This document shows, one piece after another, positions 1 through 8,914 of a stretch of DNA of 64,000 bases. The notes under the pieces are model-generated. The model was not told the DNA's origin, did no database searches, and was given only the letters and a program-made list of their open reading frames with translations. This stretch comes from Flavobacteriales bacterium. GTDB lineage: Bacteria; Bacteroidota; Bacteroidia; Flavobacteriales_E; Vicingaceae. Numbering within the stretch: position 1 is the first letter of the stretch; the number at the start of each line of letters is the position of its first letter. The position numbers and the translations under genes were made by a program. The DNA lies in assembly GCA_015075325.1 (NCBI GenBank), contig JABTUP010000006.1, positions 84,239 to 148,238 of the forward strand. The letters are read 5' to 3'.

Positions 1-769
1 AGCCCTAAGCGAATACCTATTTAACGACGAAAACGCCATGACCAGGATCGACATGAGTGAATACCAAGAAAAACATTCTGTATCGCGTTTAATTGGTGCT
101 CCTCCAGGATATGTTGGTTACGATGAAGGCGGACAATTAACCGAAGCGGTAAGAAGAAAACCTTATTCAGTTGTATTGTTAGATGAAATTGAAAAAGCTC
201 ATCCCGATGTGTTTAACATACTATTACAAGTGTTAGATGACGGACGATTAACCGATAACAAAGGACGAGTGGTGAATTTTAAAAACACCATCATCATCAT
301 GACGTCGAACATTGGCTCACATTTAATTCAAGAAAACTTTGAAAACTTAGGTGATGTGGATAGAGATAACGTAATTGAGCGTACAAAAATTGAACTTTTT
401 GGCTTACTAAAACAAACCATCAGACCAGAATTTTTAAACCGTATCGACGAAACAATTATGTTTACACCTCTCACAAAACATGATGTGCTAAACATTGTAA
501 AACTACAACTCAAAGGCTTAGCCAAGTTGTTAGCAAAAAACAACATTGAGTTAACTTTTACAGATGATGCTATTGAACACATTGCAAAGCTAGGTTACGA
601 CCCACAATTTGGAGCAAGACCAATTAAACGAGTATTGCAAAGAAATGTACTAAACGAACTCTCTAAACAACTCCTTGAAGGAAAAGTACAACCAGAAAGT
701 GCAATAGTACTCGATCAATTTGAAGGTCAGTTTGTTTTTAGAAATAAAGTTGCTGAAAAAGTAAAATAA
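1..769 (+). CDS. clpB: ClpB disaggregase, C-terminal part (5' end outside window)
   Basis: This is the 3' part of a Hsp100/ClpB AAA+ disaggregase gene. The reading frame is open from base 2, so the gene starts upstream of the window. The visible protein begins inside the second AAA+ domain, just after where its Walker A motif would be. Visible elements are the pore-loop segment [11 protein letters not shown], the Walker B segment [13 protein letters not shown], the sensor-1 region IIIMTSNIG, the arginine-finger segment [10 protein letters not shown] and the C-terminal D2 small domain with FGARPIKR. ClpB hexamers thread aggregated proteins through a central pore together with DnaK. About 255 residues of an expected ~860 are present. 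ClpA/ClpC share parts of this, but the NxxL/RIDMSEY and GARPIKR segments fit ClpB best. A strong terminator follows 16 nt after the stop. Confidence 0.95.
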   Translation, partial: ALSEYLFNDENAMTRIDMSEYQEKHSVSRLIGAPPGYVGYDEGGQLTEAVRRKPYSVVLLDEIEKAHPDVFNILLQVLDDGRLTDNKGRVVNFKNTIIIMTSNIGSHLIQENFENLGDVDRDNVIERTKIELFGLLKQTIRPEFLNRIDETIMFTPLTKHDVLNIVKLQLKGLAKLLAKNNIELTFTDDAIEHIAKLGYDPQFGARPIKRVLQRNVLNELSKQLLEGKVQPESAIVLDQFEGQFVFRNKVAEKVK

Positions 770-785
770 ATAGAATCTTTACAAA

Positions 786-831
786 CAAAAGAAAAGGGGT
801 TTTGCTAAATAGCAAAACCCCTTTTCTTTTG
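786..831. terminator. Bidirectional intrinsic terminator between clpB and the convergent gene
   Basis: A perfect 21-bp stem (786-806 with 811-831) with a 4-nt loop. A-rich sequence lies on the left and T-rich on the right, so it can end transcription from both clpB and the convergent gene at 846-1301. Confidence 0.9.
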
Positions 832-845
832 GCTTTTAACAGAAA

Positions 846-1301
846 TTATTCTGCAGTTTGTGTTTTAATTTGTTCTATTTGTGCTGGCAATGCATCTTTT
901 GTAGCATTCAATGCTTTTGTAGCTTGAGAAACAGCCTTAACTGCCTTCATCGAGTTTGTTTTAGGAGTAATTGTTTTAGCGTCTTTTAACACATCATCAG
1001 ACTTTTGTAACAATGTAGTTACATCTATTTGCTGAGCTTCTAAATCTGCTTTTATAGATTTTACTTCTCCAGCATGATTTTTAATATCTCCCAATTTTTT
1101 GGTTAATTCTTGATTTTTTTCATAAACATCAAAAGCCGAATCTACAAACGAATCGGTTGTTGAATGTCCAACAGTTGCAGGTCGTTCAATCTGCTTCTCC
1201 TCTTTTTTTTCTTCTTTTTTATCTTGTGCAAATCCAACTGCAGTAAATGAAATCATTACTGAGGTTAAAATAATCTTTGTAAAGTTGTTTACGTTTTTCA
1301 T
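846..1301 (-). CDS. Small secreted/periplasmic helical protein, unknown function
   Basis: Encodes 151 residues. Residues 1-25 form a clear signal peptide ending VGFAQ. A Lys/Glu-rich stretch follows (about 27-37), then a region rich in A, K, L, Q and E that looks mostly helical and coiled-coil-like, with no cysteines and no recognisable enzyme motif. I do not recognise a named family. It is a single-gene unit: its own TAnnTTTG promoter lies upstream and the clpB terminator downstream, and it is separated from batE by 46 bp. A periplasmic structural or stress-related role is only a guess. The ATG at 1301 fits both the signal peptide and the promoter position. Confidence 0.75.
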   Translation of the reverse strand: MKNVNNFTKIILTSVMISFTAVGFAQDKKEEKKEEKQIERPATVGHSTTDSFVDSAFDVYEKNQELTKKLGDIKNHAGEVKSIKADLEAQQIDVTTLLQKSDDVLKDAKTITPKTNSMKAVKAVSQATKALNATKDALPAQIEQIKTQTAE

Positions 1302-1325
1302 GTTTTAATTTTTAAATATTTAAAA

Positions 1326-1333
1326 CAAATCTA
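1326..1333 (-). promoter_or_regulatory. -7 promoter element TAGATTTG
   Basis: Matches the Bacteroidota sigma-ABfr consensus TAnnTTTG on the minus strand. Its last base lies 25 nt before the ATG at 1301. No good -33 TTG was seen at the usual spacing. Confidence 0.6.
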
Positions 1334-1347
1334 ACCTTTTTTTTAAA

Positions 1348-2142
1348 TTATATTACTTCCAAATCTTTTTTAGTTATCCAACCCACATTACCATTTGGAA
1401 TTTTTATTTTAGCCCAATTCTCATGAAAATCAAGCACATTAACCTTTGTGCCTTCATGTAAAGTAAACAACTTTAATGAACTTTCGTTTGGTTCGCTTTT
1501 CACTGTAATTGATTTTGCAAAAATAATTGCCTCTGTTGACTGGTTGATTATTTTTTGATTTTCGCTAGCCATAAACCAACAAAACAAACCAAACAAAAGA
1601 AACAACAAACCTCCATAAAAACCTGATTTTTTGATTAATACATTGCCCGATAAAAGATAACTAATTAATAAAAGTAATGCAATAAAAATTAAACCAATTG
1701 TGTAGAATGCCCAGCTTTCTACTGTTCTTGAACGAACGAAGTTTTTATAAGCACTATCAATAAACAATTCGGGCAAATGATCAATTTTATCGATGGTTTT
1801 TTGGTTGGCTAACTTTAAATTAAAAATGGCATCTTCAAAATCTGGTTTCAACTTTAATGCCTTCTCATAATTTAGAATTGCTGCGGCAATCTCGTCTAAT
1901 TTATAATTGGCGTTTCCTAAATTATAATAAATTTCAGCAGATAAATGATCTGATTTAATCAATTCATTGTAAACTTCAATTGCCTCGCGATACTTAGCTT
2001 CGGCATACAATTTATTGGCTTCCGTAAATTTTATGTTGGGGTCGGCAACCGAAGTAGCAAATGCCATCGTGCCAACAAATAAATAAGTAATTACTATTAA
2101 AGCTTTGAACTTAGAAATTGGAAATGTAAACTGATAACTCAT
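1348..2142 (-). CDS. batE: BatE: TPR plus SH3-like aerotolerance-operon protein
   Basis: Encodes 264 residues. An N-terminal hydrophobic/signal segment (about 12-30) precedes TPR units (about 35-120, with YNLGNANYKLDEIAAAILNYEKAL). Two transmembrane segments follow (about 144-163 and 172-190), then a C-terminal SH3-like domain (about 204-264) containing VNVLDFHENWAKIKIPNGNV. This order of TPR, membrane and SH3b is that of BatE, the last gene of the Bacteroidota Bat operon. Its start overlaps the batD stop by four bases (ATGA), indicating translational coupling. It probably sits in the inner membrane with the TPR and SH3 parts in the periplasm, as a partner of the BatA/B VWA proteins. Its molecular role is not established. 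Confidence 0.9.
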   Translation of the reverse strand: MSYQFTFPISKFKALIVITYLFVGTMAFATSVADPNIKFTEANKLYAEAKYREAIEVYNELIKSDHLSAEIYYNLGNANYKLDEIAAAILNYEKALKLKPDFEDAIFNLKLANQKTIDKIDHLPELFIDSAYKNFVRSRTVESWAFYTIGLIFIALLLLISYLLSGNVLIKKSGFYGGLLFLLFGLFCWFMASENQKIINQSTEAIIFAKSITVKSEPNESSLKLFTLHEGTKVNVLDFHENWAKIKIPNGNVGWITKKDLEVI

Positions 2143-3950
2143 AACCTTACCTCCTTTTCTAATTGATTGATAATGGTTTCTGTTTTACTATAAATCTCTT
2201 GTTCGGAAACTGTAACTGGTGCAAATCGAGCCATTTCACATAATTCTAGTGTTGCTATTAAATTATCAATAGTTGAAGCTGTTACATTTACCTCACTTAG
2301 TTTTTGAGCAATGTTTTCTTTATTTAACTCAGATAACGGAATTTTAAGTTTATCACTGGTATATCCAAATAATGCTTTTGAAATGTCTTCATAAAACTGT
2401 TTTTGCTGATGAGCTGCCAAACTTTTCTTCGCTGAAGCCAAATGTTTATTTGCCATTTTACTAGCCTTTTTGCTTCTCATTCCAACAATATCACTTTGGG
2501 CCTCTCTTATTTTGTTTCTAAAAATTAAAACTAGTGCAAAAATTATTGGCATCAAAACTAAAGCTAAATAAAACAACCAACTGTTGTAAAACGATGTTTC
2601 GGTATGAGAAACTAAAATGTTACCAACATAAATATATCGAATATCTTCTCCTAATAGCTGAACATCTTCTTTATTTGCACCAGTATAAGTAACATTTGCA
2701 TCGCCTCCTTCTCCTTTTTCTACTTCAAGAGTAAAGGCAGGTGTAGTTATTGTTTTAAATTTTTTGGTTGTTGGGTCGAAATACGAAAATTCTATTGGGT
2801 CGATAGTAAATGTTCCTGCATGACGAGGAATAATTAAGTAATCAAACTCTTTATAACCAGAAACGCCATTTGCTGAAGTTTTGTAATTATCAACTACTTT
2901 TGGGTCGTAAGTTTCAAAGTCTTTTGGAAAATCAATTGTTAATTTATCTACCAATGGCAAATTACCTTTACCTGTAACTCTATATTTAAGATTTACTGCT
3001 TCATTTGCCTTAACCTTTGTGGTGCTAATATTCGAAGTAAAATCAAATTGTCCTACTGCTCCGTTAAAACTTTGTGGTTTATTATCGGGATGAGGAAGCA
3101 CCGTTATTTTAATTGGTTCACTTTTTAAATTGTATTCAACATTTTCTACACGACCAAAAAATTGGTCAAAAACAGAATTTCCTCCTCCTGTTGCACGACG
3201 TTGAATAACAAATTTCATCTCTAACGGGTCGATAGTTAATGTGCCCGAACGCTGAGGAAACAATACTATTTTTCGAATGGTTGCAACATTCCAACGATAG
3301 CCACCAATTACTTCTTGACTCCATTGTGCTTGCCCTAAATCTATTTCCTGACTCCAAAAGCCATTTAAATCGGCATTTTTAACCAATTCGTTAGCAACAA
3401 TATTTACTTTGGTAAACAACTGGTATGTTGCAACTAAATATTCACCTTGATAAACTTTTGATTTGCTTACACTTGATTTAATAAATAAGTCTTTTGAAAC
3501 ATCTGCTTTACTTACATTTATAGTTTCATCTGTCTTATTTTGTTGTTGCTGTTGTTGTTGAACATTTACTCCTTTTCCAACAGTAATGGTTAGCGAATTT
3601 GTTTTGTATGCTTCACCATTTAAGGCTGCTATTGCTGGTTTTATGGTAAAAGTTCCTTCTTTTACCGCCATTAATACATAACTGTATGATATTGAATGAG
3701 TCATGTTGCCATTTACCCACGACATGCTGGTTGATTGATTGGGACCCGACAAAACTCTAAAATCAGATAAGTCTGGAGCTTTGAAGTTGGTTATGTTTGC
3801 ATTTGCAGAAAATTGAATTTGAAAGCGGTCGCCAGTCAACACTTCGGTATGACTAGCTTGAGCAACAAATTTCAAATCTTGTGCAGATATAAAACTTGAA
3901 AACACCAAGCTTAGAACAACCAACAAATATGTTTTTATTTTGTTTTTCAT
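2139..3950 (-). CDS. batD: BatD family membrane protein
   Basis: Encodes 603 residues. A signal peptide ends FISAQ at about residue 24. Several beta-rich repeats in the extracytoplasmic part follow (about 25-430), with the BatD-type segments VLTGDRFQIQFSANA and VKANEAVNLKYRVTGKGNLPL. A short poly-Gln run near residue 131 is encoded by CAA/CAG repeats. One transmembrane helix lies at about 457-477 and is followed by a cytoplasmic tail of roughly 125 residues. The length and layout fit BatD ('oxygen tolerance') proteins. The gene overlaps batE by 4 nt; 84 bp separate it from batC upstream. Poly-Gln is unusual in the family and may be length-variable. Confidence 0.9.
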   Translation of the reverse strand: MKNKIKTYLLVVLSLVFSSFISAQDLKFVAQASHTEVLTGDRFQIQFSANANITNFKAPDLSDFRVLSGPNQSTSMSWVNGNMTHSISYSYVLMAVKEGTFTIKPAIAALNGEAYKTNSLTITVGKGVNVQQQQQQQNKTDETINVSKADVSKDLFIKSSVSKSKVYQGEYLVATYQLFTKVNIVANELVKNADLNGFWSQEIDLGQAQWSQEVIGGYRWNVATIRKIVLFPQRSGTLTIDPLEMKFVIQRRATGGGNSVFDQFFGRVENVEYNLKSEPIKITVLPHPDNKPQSFNGAVGQFDFTSNISTTKVKANEAVNLKYRVTGKGNLPLVDKLTIDFPKDFETYDPKVVDNYKTSANGVSGYKEFDYLIIPRHAGTFTIDPIEFSYFDPTTKKFKTITTPAFTLEVEKGEGGDANVTYTGANKEDVQLLGEDIRYIYVGNILVSHTETSFYNSWLFYLALVLMPIIFALVLIFRNKIREAQSDIVGMRSKKASKMANKHLASAKKSLAAHQQKQFYEDISKALFGYTSDKLKIPLSELNKENIAQKLSEVNVTASTIDNLIATLELCEMARFAPVTVSEQEIYSKTETIINQLEKEVRL

Positions 3951-4034
3951 ACCTTATAAACCCTATCTTTCATTTTATTGTTTTCAGAATAGCCGTAAAA
4001 TTAAACCATTTTAAATTCTTTAATTATAAAAAAA

Positions 4035-4757
4035 CTACCAGTCCTTTTCTATGTTTTGTTTCTCTCCTTCTTTTTTCTTTTTAAGCTTAGCTTGAACTTT
4101 TTTCTCTTGATTATTCAAAGCGTCGAGCATTTGCTGAGCTTGTTGTTTTGAAAGTTGATTTGGTTGCGGCTGTTCTTTTTGCTCTCCATCATCTTTTTTT
4201 TCATCCGACTTATCGTCTTTCTTCTCTTCGCTTTTATCTTTCTTTTCGTCTTTTTTATCTTTATTCTCTTTATCGTCCTTTTTCTCTTCGTCTTTCTTGT
4301 CGTCGTTTTTGTCTTTGTTCTCTTGGTTTTGTTGTTCTTGTAATTTCTTCTTTGCGTAAGCTAAGTTATAACGAGTTTCGTCGTCTTTCGGATTAATTTT
4401 TAAAGCTTGCTTATATGCATTTATGCTTTCTTGGTATTTTGAAGCTTGTAATAGCGAATTTCCTAAGTTGTGGTAAGCATTTGCTTTTGTTGTATTATCG
4501 GTACTTTTTTCTGCAACTTTTTGAAATTGCTGAGCCGATTCAGCAAATTTATTTTGCTTATAAAGTGCATTACCTAAATTGTATTCAGCTTTAGTAGATT
4601 GGTTGTTAATTTCCAACGCACGCAAATAGCTTTGCTCTGCTTCTGCATAGTTTTCTTTTTCGTAGAGTTTATTTCCTTTACGAATGTGTGTTCTATCCTC
4701 CTGACCAAAGCCACTTAAACAGAACAAGAGAGTTGATATGATAAAAATACTTCTCAT
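4035..4757 (-). CDS. batC: BatC: TPR protein with Lys/Asp/Glu-rich tail
   Basis: Encodes 240 residues: a signal peptide (1-18, ending SGFGQ), three TPR units (about 24-135, with AEYNLGNALYKQNKF and AYHNLGNSLLQASKYQ), then a very charged low-complexity segment (about 140-195) made of K, D and E. The end is a Q/K-rich tail. This is the usual BatC layout. It starts four bases inside the end of batB (ATGA overlap). The periplasmic TPRs probably bridge BatA/BatB with other envelope proteins; this is inferred from the family and operon. The charged tract produces long false ORFs on the opposite strand. Confidence 0.88.
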   Translation of the reverse strand: MRSIFIISTLLFCLSGFGQEDRTHIRKGNKLYEKENYAEAEQSYLRALEINNQSTKAEYNLGNALYKQNKFAESAQQFQKVAEKSTDNTTKANAYHNLGNSLLQASKYQESINAYKQALKINPKDDETRYNLAYAKKKLQEQQNQENKDKNDDKKDEEKKDDKENKDKKDEKKDKSEEKKDDKSDEKKDDGEQKEQPQPNQLSKQQAQQMLDALNNQEKKVQAKLKKKKEGEKQNIEKDW

Positions 4758-5800
4758 TTCTTTTTTACTTCAAACAGATTGATTTTATCCAACTTGGTAT
4801 TTCTTCTGGTAGAAATTAAAAACTCAATAATTAACAATCCAAAAGCAATAAATAAAAATGGCTGAAAACGACTTTCGTAGTTTTTATACACCTTGCTATC
4901 GAATTCGGTTTTCTCCATTTTACCAATTTCAGTCATAATTATTCCTAAACCAGCATTCGCATTGGTTGCTCTAACATACGTTCCATTTCCAGCTGTTGCA
5001 ATTTTCTTTAACATGGTTTCATCGAGTTTTGAAACAACCGTGTTGCCAGTATTATCTGTTCTAAATCCAACTTGTCTACCACCTTGGTAAATTGGCAAAG
5101 GAGCACCTTGTTCCGACCCCATTCCAATAGTATGAACTGCTACACCATTTTCAACAGCATTTTCGGCAGCAGAAATTGCGTCATCTTCATGATTTTCACC
5201 ATCAGTAATAACTATTATTGCTTTACTTGTTGGAGTTTCAAAATTGAATGATTGCATAGCCAAATCAATTGCAGAACCAATTGCCGTTCCTTGTGTTGGA
5301 ATAATATCTGTACCTATGGTTTCCAAGAATAATTTTGCTGAGGAATAATCTGTGGTAATAGGCAGTTGAACGTACGATTCTCCTGCAAACACTACAATTC
5401 CCAAACGGTCGTTTTGAAGTTTTTCTAACAATTGATAGATAGCTCTTTTTGCTCGTTCTAATCGATTCGGTGATAAATCTTCTGCCAACATACTGTTACT
5501 TACGTCCAAAGCAATCATAAGGTCTACACCTTCTTTCTTAGCTTCTTCCATTTTTGTTCCATATTGTAAATTAGCTAAGCCTAGAAACAAGAATATAACA
5601 GCCAAAGAAAACAATACAAATTTAAAAATAGGAGAAACAAAAGATACGTTGGGCATTAAACGCTTAATAACTTGTTTTCCAGCAAATTGCTTAAGTTGTT
5701 TCTTTTTCCAAAATTGTATAAAAACAAATACCACAACCATTGCTGGAATAACTCCCAACAAAGTCCACAAGAAAATGCTATGTTCAAATCTAAATAACAC
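4754..5800 (-). CDS. batB: BatB: membrane-anchored VWA-domain protein
   Basis: The protein has N-terminal transmembrane helices (about 12-32 and 62-82), a von Willebrand factor A domain with an intact MIDAS (DVSNSMLAED), and a C-terminal transmembrane helix (about residue 320). The MIDAS binds a divalent cation and a partner protein. The likely start is the GTG at 5800, giving 348 residues beginning with the usual LFRFEH; a TTG four codons upstream (5812) is possible and there is no ATG. It overlaps the end of batA by 11 nt with the GTG start, so the two are translationally coupled. Together with BatA and the MoxR ATPase it is thought to form an envelope maintenance complex. Confidence 0.92.
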   Translation of the reverse strand: MLFRFEHSIFLWTLLGVIPAMVVVFVFIQFWKKKQLKQFAGKQVIKRLMPNVSFVSPIFKFVLFSLAVIFLFLGLANLQYGTKMEEAKKEGVDLMIALDVSNSMLAEDLSPNRLERAKRAIYQLLEKLQNDRLGIVVFAGESYVQLPITTDYSSAKLFLETIGTDIIPTQGTAIGSAIDLAMQSFNFETPTSKAIIVITDGENHEDDAISAAENAVENGVAVHTIGMGSEQGAPLPIYQGGRQVGFRTDNTGNTVVSKLDETMLKKIATAGNGTYVRATNANAGLGIIMTEIGKMEKTEFDSKVYKNYESRFQPFLFIAFGLLIIEFLISTRRNTKLDKINLFEVKKK

Positions 5801-6788
5801 TTTTAAATACAATGTTTTTTAATAAAAATTCAACAATCAAAAATGCAGCAGCAGCTAAAGCAAATGGCCAAAAATGCTCTGATTTTTTTCGATAATCAGT
5901 TACATTTATTTTTGATTTTTCCATTTGATCAATTTCTTTATAAATGGATTCTAATTTATTTTTATTTGTAGCCCTAAAATATTTACCGTCAGTAATTTCC
6001 GATATCTCACTTAAAGTTTTTTCATCAATACGAACAGGTACATCTTGGTAAACTGTTCTACCAAATTGATCTTGATATGGCGTTGGAGCTGTTCCGTTGC
6101 TACCTACTCCAACAGTATAAACCCTAATACCAAATTCGCGTGCAATTTCGGCAGCTGTAATAGGTGGAATTGAACCCGAATTGTTTACTCCATCAGTTAA
6201 TAAAATAACGACTTTACTTTTGGCATCGCTATCTTTTAAACGGTTGACAGCTGTTGCTAATCCCATACCAATAGCTGTTCCATCTTCAATTATTCCATTT
6301 TCAATATCTTTAAATAGGTTTAAAAGCACATCGTGGTCGGTTGTTAGCGGACATTGAGTAAAGCTTTCTCCTGCATAAATTACTAATCCTATTCTATCGT
6401 ATGGTCGCTCAGAAATAAACTTCATGGCAACATCTTTTGATGCTTCCAAACGGTTGGGTTTAAAATCTTCAGCCAACATACTTCCTGAAATATCCATAGA
6501 AATAACAATATCAATTCCTTCAGTTGTAACATCTTGCCAACTCAACGAACTTTGTGGTCGAGCAATGGCAAAAATTAAAGCTGCTAACCCCAACATTCTA
6601 AACAAAATAACCGAATGGCGAAAATGCGGAAACTTGGTTTTTGCCAGACTTGTTGAAGTAGAAATTTTTACTGTTCCTTGTAATTTTCGGTTTCTAAAAA
6701 TATACCAAGCCAACATAACTGGAAGAACAGCTAACAGCCAAAAATATGCTGGATTTGCAAATGATATGTTGTTCCAATAGTTTAACAT
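5790..6788 (-). CDS. batA: BatA: membrane-anchored VWA-domain protein
   Basis: Encodes 332 residues. Transmembrane helices lie at about 14-30 and 60-77. The VWA domain begins near residue 90, with the MIDAS D99-I-S101-G-S103 and later TDG segments. A C-terminal helix lies at about 307-327. BatA proteins are part of the Bacteroides aerotolerance operon and act with MoxR-type ATPases. The start codon shares one base with the preceding stop (TAATG), so translation is coupled to the upstream gene. BatA and BatB share the phrase SMLAED plus PNRLE, showing they are paralogues. Confidence 0.93.
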   Translation of the reverse strand: MLNYWNNISFANPAYFWLLAVLPVMLAWYIFRNRKLQGTVKISTSTSLAKTKFPHFRHSVILFRMLGLAALIFAIARPQSSLSWQDVTTEGIDIVISMDISGSMLAEDFKPNRLEASKDVAMKFISERPYDRIGLVIYAGESFTQCPLTTDHDVLLNLFKDIENGIIEDGTAIGMGLATAVNRLKDSDAKSKVVILLTDGVNNSGSIPPITAAEIAREFGIRVYTVGVGSNGTAPTPYQDQFGRTVYQDVPVRIDEKTLSEISEITDGKYFRATNKNKLESIYKEIDQMEKSKINVTDYRKKSEHFWPFALAAAAFLIVEFLLKNIVFKSVI

Positions 6789-7729
6789 TAGTTGGTTACT
6801 TCAGTGTTAATTTTTGTTGATTCTATAAAAGCAATAGCAAAGGTTAAACTTTGTTCGTTTTCTAACGGAAGTGGCTGTTCTTTAGCAAATTTAACCAAGT
6901 CAGCTAAAGTTAAAGTTTGAGTTAATTTATTCATTTGTTCAGCCGAAATCAATTGCAAACGAAGTCCGTAAACAATTTCAGCCGTAGTTTCTTCTAATGC
7001 ATTAATTTGATAACGATTTTCAATGTATTCTCTTAAAATTTCAGAAATGTGAGAATGATACAATTTCACTTTTCCATTTTGCCACAATTGCTCTTGCTTT
7101 AATTTTTCTAGTTTTTCTAAAGCTATTACATGATAAGGAATTACAGGAATTACAACCTCTTCCTGAACTTTTGGCTTACGATTTTTTAGGTAACGAATCA
7201 ATACATACACAGCAATTGCTAAAACTAAAATTGCCACCATCCACCACCAGTTTTCTTTTAGCCAATCAATTAAAGAAAATGGTTCAGAAATGGGAGCTTT
7301 TATATCAAAAATACCTTGTGTTGTATCCACTTCCATGGTATTTACTTCCAATAGAAACGCATCGGTCTCCACCGTATCGTTGTTGATTACAAACTGAAAA
7401 GGAGGCACCACATAATAACCCGAATCAAAAGATGTCAGCACAATATTTTGCTCTTGATAGAACCGATAAGGGTCATTTTTATCGGGTATAACGGTATCAA
7501 TTGCAGATTTACTAACTATCTCTACAAATTCGTTAATGGTGTCGTACAAAGCAGGAAAAACAACATTTACAGCCCCATTATCTACTCGATAAGTTACTCT
7601 TAAATTAACTTTTACCTGTTCGCCAATCATCAATTTATTGGTATCAGGCGTTGCTTCAACCGAAAACGATTGAGCTTGCACTTGAATACCAGCAACTAAC
7701 AAAAGTAATATGTAAAGTATTTTCTTCAT
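6788..7729 (-). CDS. Bat-operon membrane protein with BatD-like N-terminus (unnamed)
   Basis: With the ATG at 7729 it encodes 313 residues beginning with a good signal peptide (MKKILYILLLLVAGIQVQAQ). The reading frame continues 23 codons further upstream, but that stretch covers spacer repeat sequence and is unlikely to be translated. The periplasmic part (about 20-150) is beta-rich and resembles a single BatD-like domain. A transmembrane helix (about 165-185, WWWMVAILVLAIAVYVLI) is followed by a cytoplasmic helical domain of about 125 residues with LREYIENRYQINALEETTAEI, which resembles the cytoplasmic end of DUF4381-type proteins. It lies between DUF58 and batA, a common place for such a gene in Bacteroidota. 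Its function is unknown. Confidence 0.85.
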   Translation of the reverse strand: MKKILYILLLLVAGIQVQAQSFSVEATPDTNKLMIGEQVKVNLRVTYRVDNGAVNVVFPALYDTINEFVEIVSKSAIDTVIPDKNDPYRFYQEQNIVLTSFDSGYYVVPPFQFVINNDTVETDAFLLEVNTMEVDTTQGIFDIKAPISEPFSLIDWLKENWWWMVAILVLAIAVYVLIRYLKNRKPKVQEEVVIPVIPYHVIALEKLEKLKQEQLWQNGKVKLYHSHISEILREYIENRYQINALEETTAEIVYGLRLQLISAEQMNKLTQTLTLADLVKFAKEQPLPLENEQSLTFAIAFIESTKINTEVTN

Positions 7730-7934
7730 TGTTAATTCAATGGAACGCTGATGACGCTGATTTTTTTTTAATATAATAATTTCATTTTTTTTTAACACAT
7801 AGACACATAGTTTTCTTTTATTTTTCCATCAGCTTAAGGAAAGTTTCATAGACCATCTTTGATGGATAAACATTAGCTAAGCATTTTACATGTCTTTTTT
7901 CATTTTCAAATTTTCAAATTGAGCCATTTTTAAA
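7730..7934. repeat. Spacer of short-period imperfect repeats
   Basis: Gene-free spacer between DUF58 and the next operon gene. It contains two stuttered motifs: the pair gctgatga/cgctgat at 7747-7762, and acatagac/acatag at 7797-7810. The remainder is AT-rich with cattttcaaattttcaaatt near 7901-7920. No ORF or promoter is convincing here. Confidence 0.5.
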
Positions 7935-8819
7935 TTATTTTGTTCCTCTTCGTTTAAACAAATTCATTAATGGTTTTACGTAATTCCCATCAGTAGGAAT
8001 TTCGGTATTATCAACTCCCGATTTCTGAAACATTGTTTTTAACCTATCTTTTCGTTTTAAAGCTTCTATTTTATAATTCTTTCTAACATCAGCATTTGAA
8101 GAATTTACCCATCTCACCTCATTTGTTTCTGCATCTAAAAACGGTATCAACCCTAAATTTGGCAAGTCTTCTTCTGCCTTGTCGTAGATGTGAAGTGCAA
8201 TTAAATCGTGTTTTTTATTGGCAATTTTAAGTGCATCTTCAAAGTTTTTTTCGTCAACAAAATCAGAAATTAAAAACGAGGTACTTCGTTTCTTAATTAC
8301 ATTGGTAAAATACTTTAAAGCCAACCCAATATCGGTTCCTTTACTGGTTGGTTCTATCTCCAACAAATCCCTGATAATCATTAAAATATGGCTTTTTCCT
8401 TTTTTTGGTGGAATAAACTTTTCTATTTTATCTGAAAAGAAAATTACCCCTACTTTATCGTTATTTTGAATAGCCGAAAATGCCAATACGGCACAAATTT
8501 CGGTAGCCAGTTCCTGTTTGCTTTTTACTTGTGTTCCAAATTCTTTCGATCCGCTCACATCAACCAACAACATTACAGTCATTTCACGTTCTTCTTCAAA
8601 AACTTTCACGTAAGGATGATTAAATCGGGCTGTTACATTCCAGTCAATGGTTCTAATTTCATCGCCATGTTGGTATTCACGAACTTCACTAAATGCCATA
8701 CCTCTTCCCTTAAAAGCAGAATGATATTCACCAGAGAAAATTTGATTACTCAAGCCCCTGGTTTTAATCTCAATCTTTCGTACTTTTTTTAAAAGTTCTG
8801 AAGTGGTATTCGCTGACAT
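7935..8819 (-). CDS. DUF58 domain protein of the moxR-bat operon
   Basis: Encodes 294 residues without a signal peptide or clear membrane helix. The N-terminal half carries the DUF58 signature, with FSEVREYQHGDEIRTIDWN (about 44-62) and the arginine-rich NVTARFNHPYVKVFEEER. A VWA-like fold follows, with DVSGSKEFG at about 87-95. DUF58 proteins are regularly encoded between moxR and the bat genes and are proposed to bind VWA partners in the cytoplasm. It is the second gene of the operon, 95 bp downstream of moxR across a spacer of short repeats. Length and motifs are normal. Confidence 0.93.
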   Translation of the reverse strand: MSANTTSELLKKVRKIEIKTRGLSNQIFSGEYHSAFKGRGMAFSEVREYQHGDEIRTIDWNVTARFNHPYVKVFEEEREMTVMLLVDVSGSKEFGTQVKSKQELATEICAVLAFSAIQNNDKVGVIFFSDKIEKFIPPKKGKSHILMIIRDLLEIEPTSKGTDIGLALKYFTNVIKKRSTSFLISDFVDEKNFEDALKIANKKHDLIALHIYDKAEEDLPNLGLIPFLDAETNEVRWVNSSNADVRKNYKIEALKRKDRLKTMFQKSGVDNTEIPTDGNYVKPLMNLFKRRGTK

Positions 8820-8914
8820 AATTAGATTTTAAGAGGTTAGATTTTAAGATATTAGACTTTAAAAACTAAAAAAATATAGTCCTAGGTCTTTCCATCTTTA
8901 AGTCTTACTTCTGC
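8820..8914. repeat. Stuttered AT-rich spacer
   Basis: The spacer carries three imperfect tandem copies of ttagattttaaga (8822-8860), a period of about 14 bp, then AT-rich sequence. It separates moxR from DUF58, and no gene or promoter is seen in it. Confidence 0.55.

Noticed and set aside
4148..4396. Plus-strand frames with hydrophobic Leu/Phe-rich sequence that look like membrane proteins
   Set aside because: They are the reverse of the Lys/Asp/Glu-rich tail of BatC; AAG/GAA-type codons read backwards give Leu/Phe.
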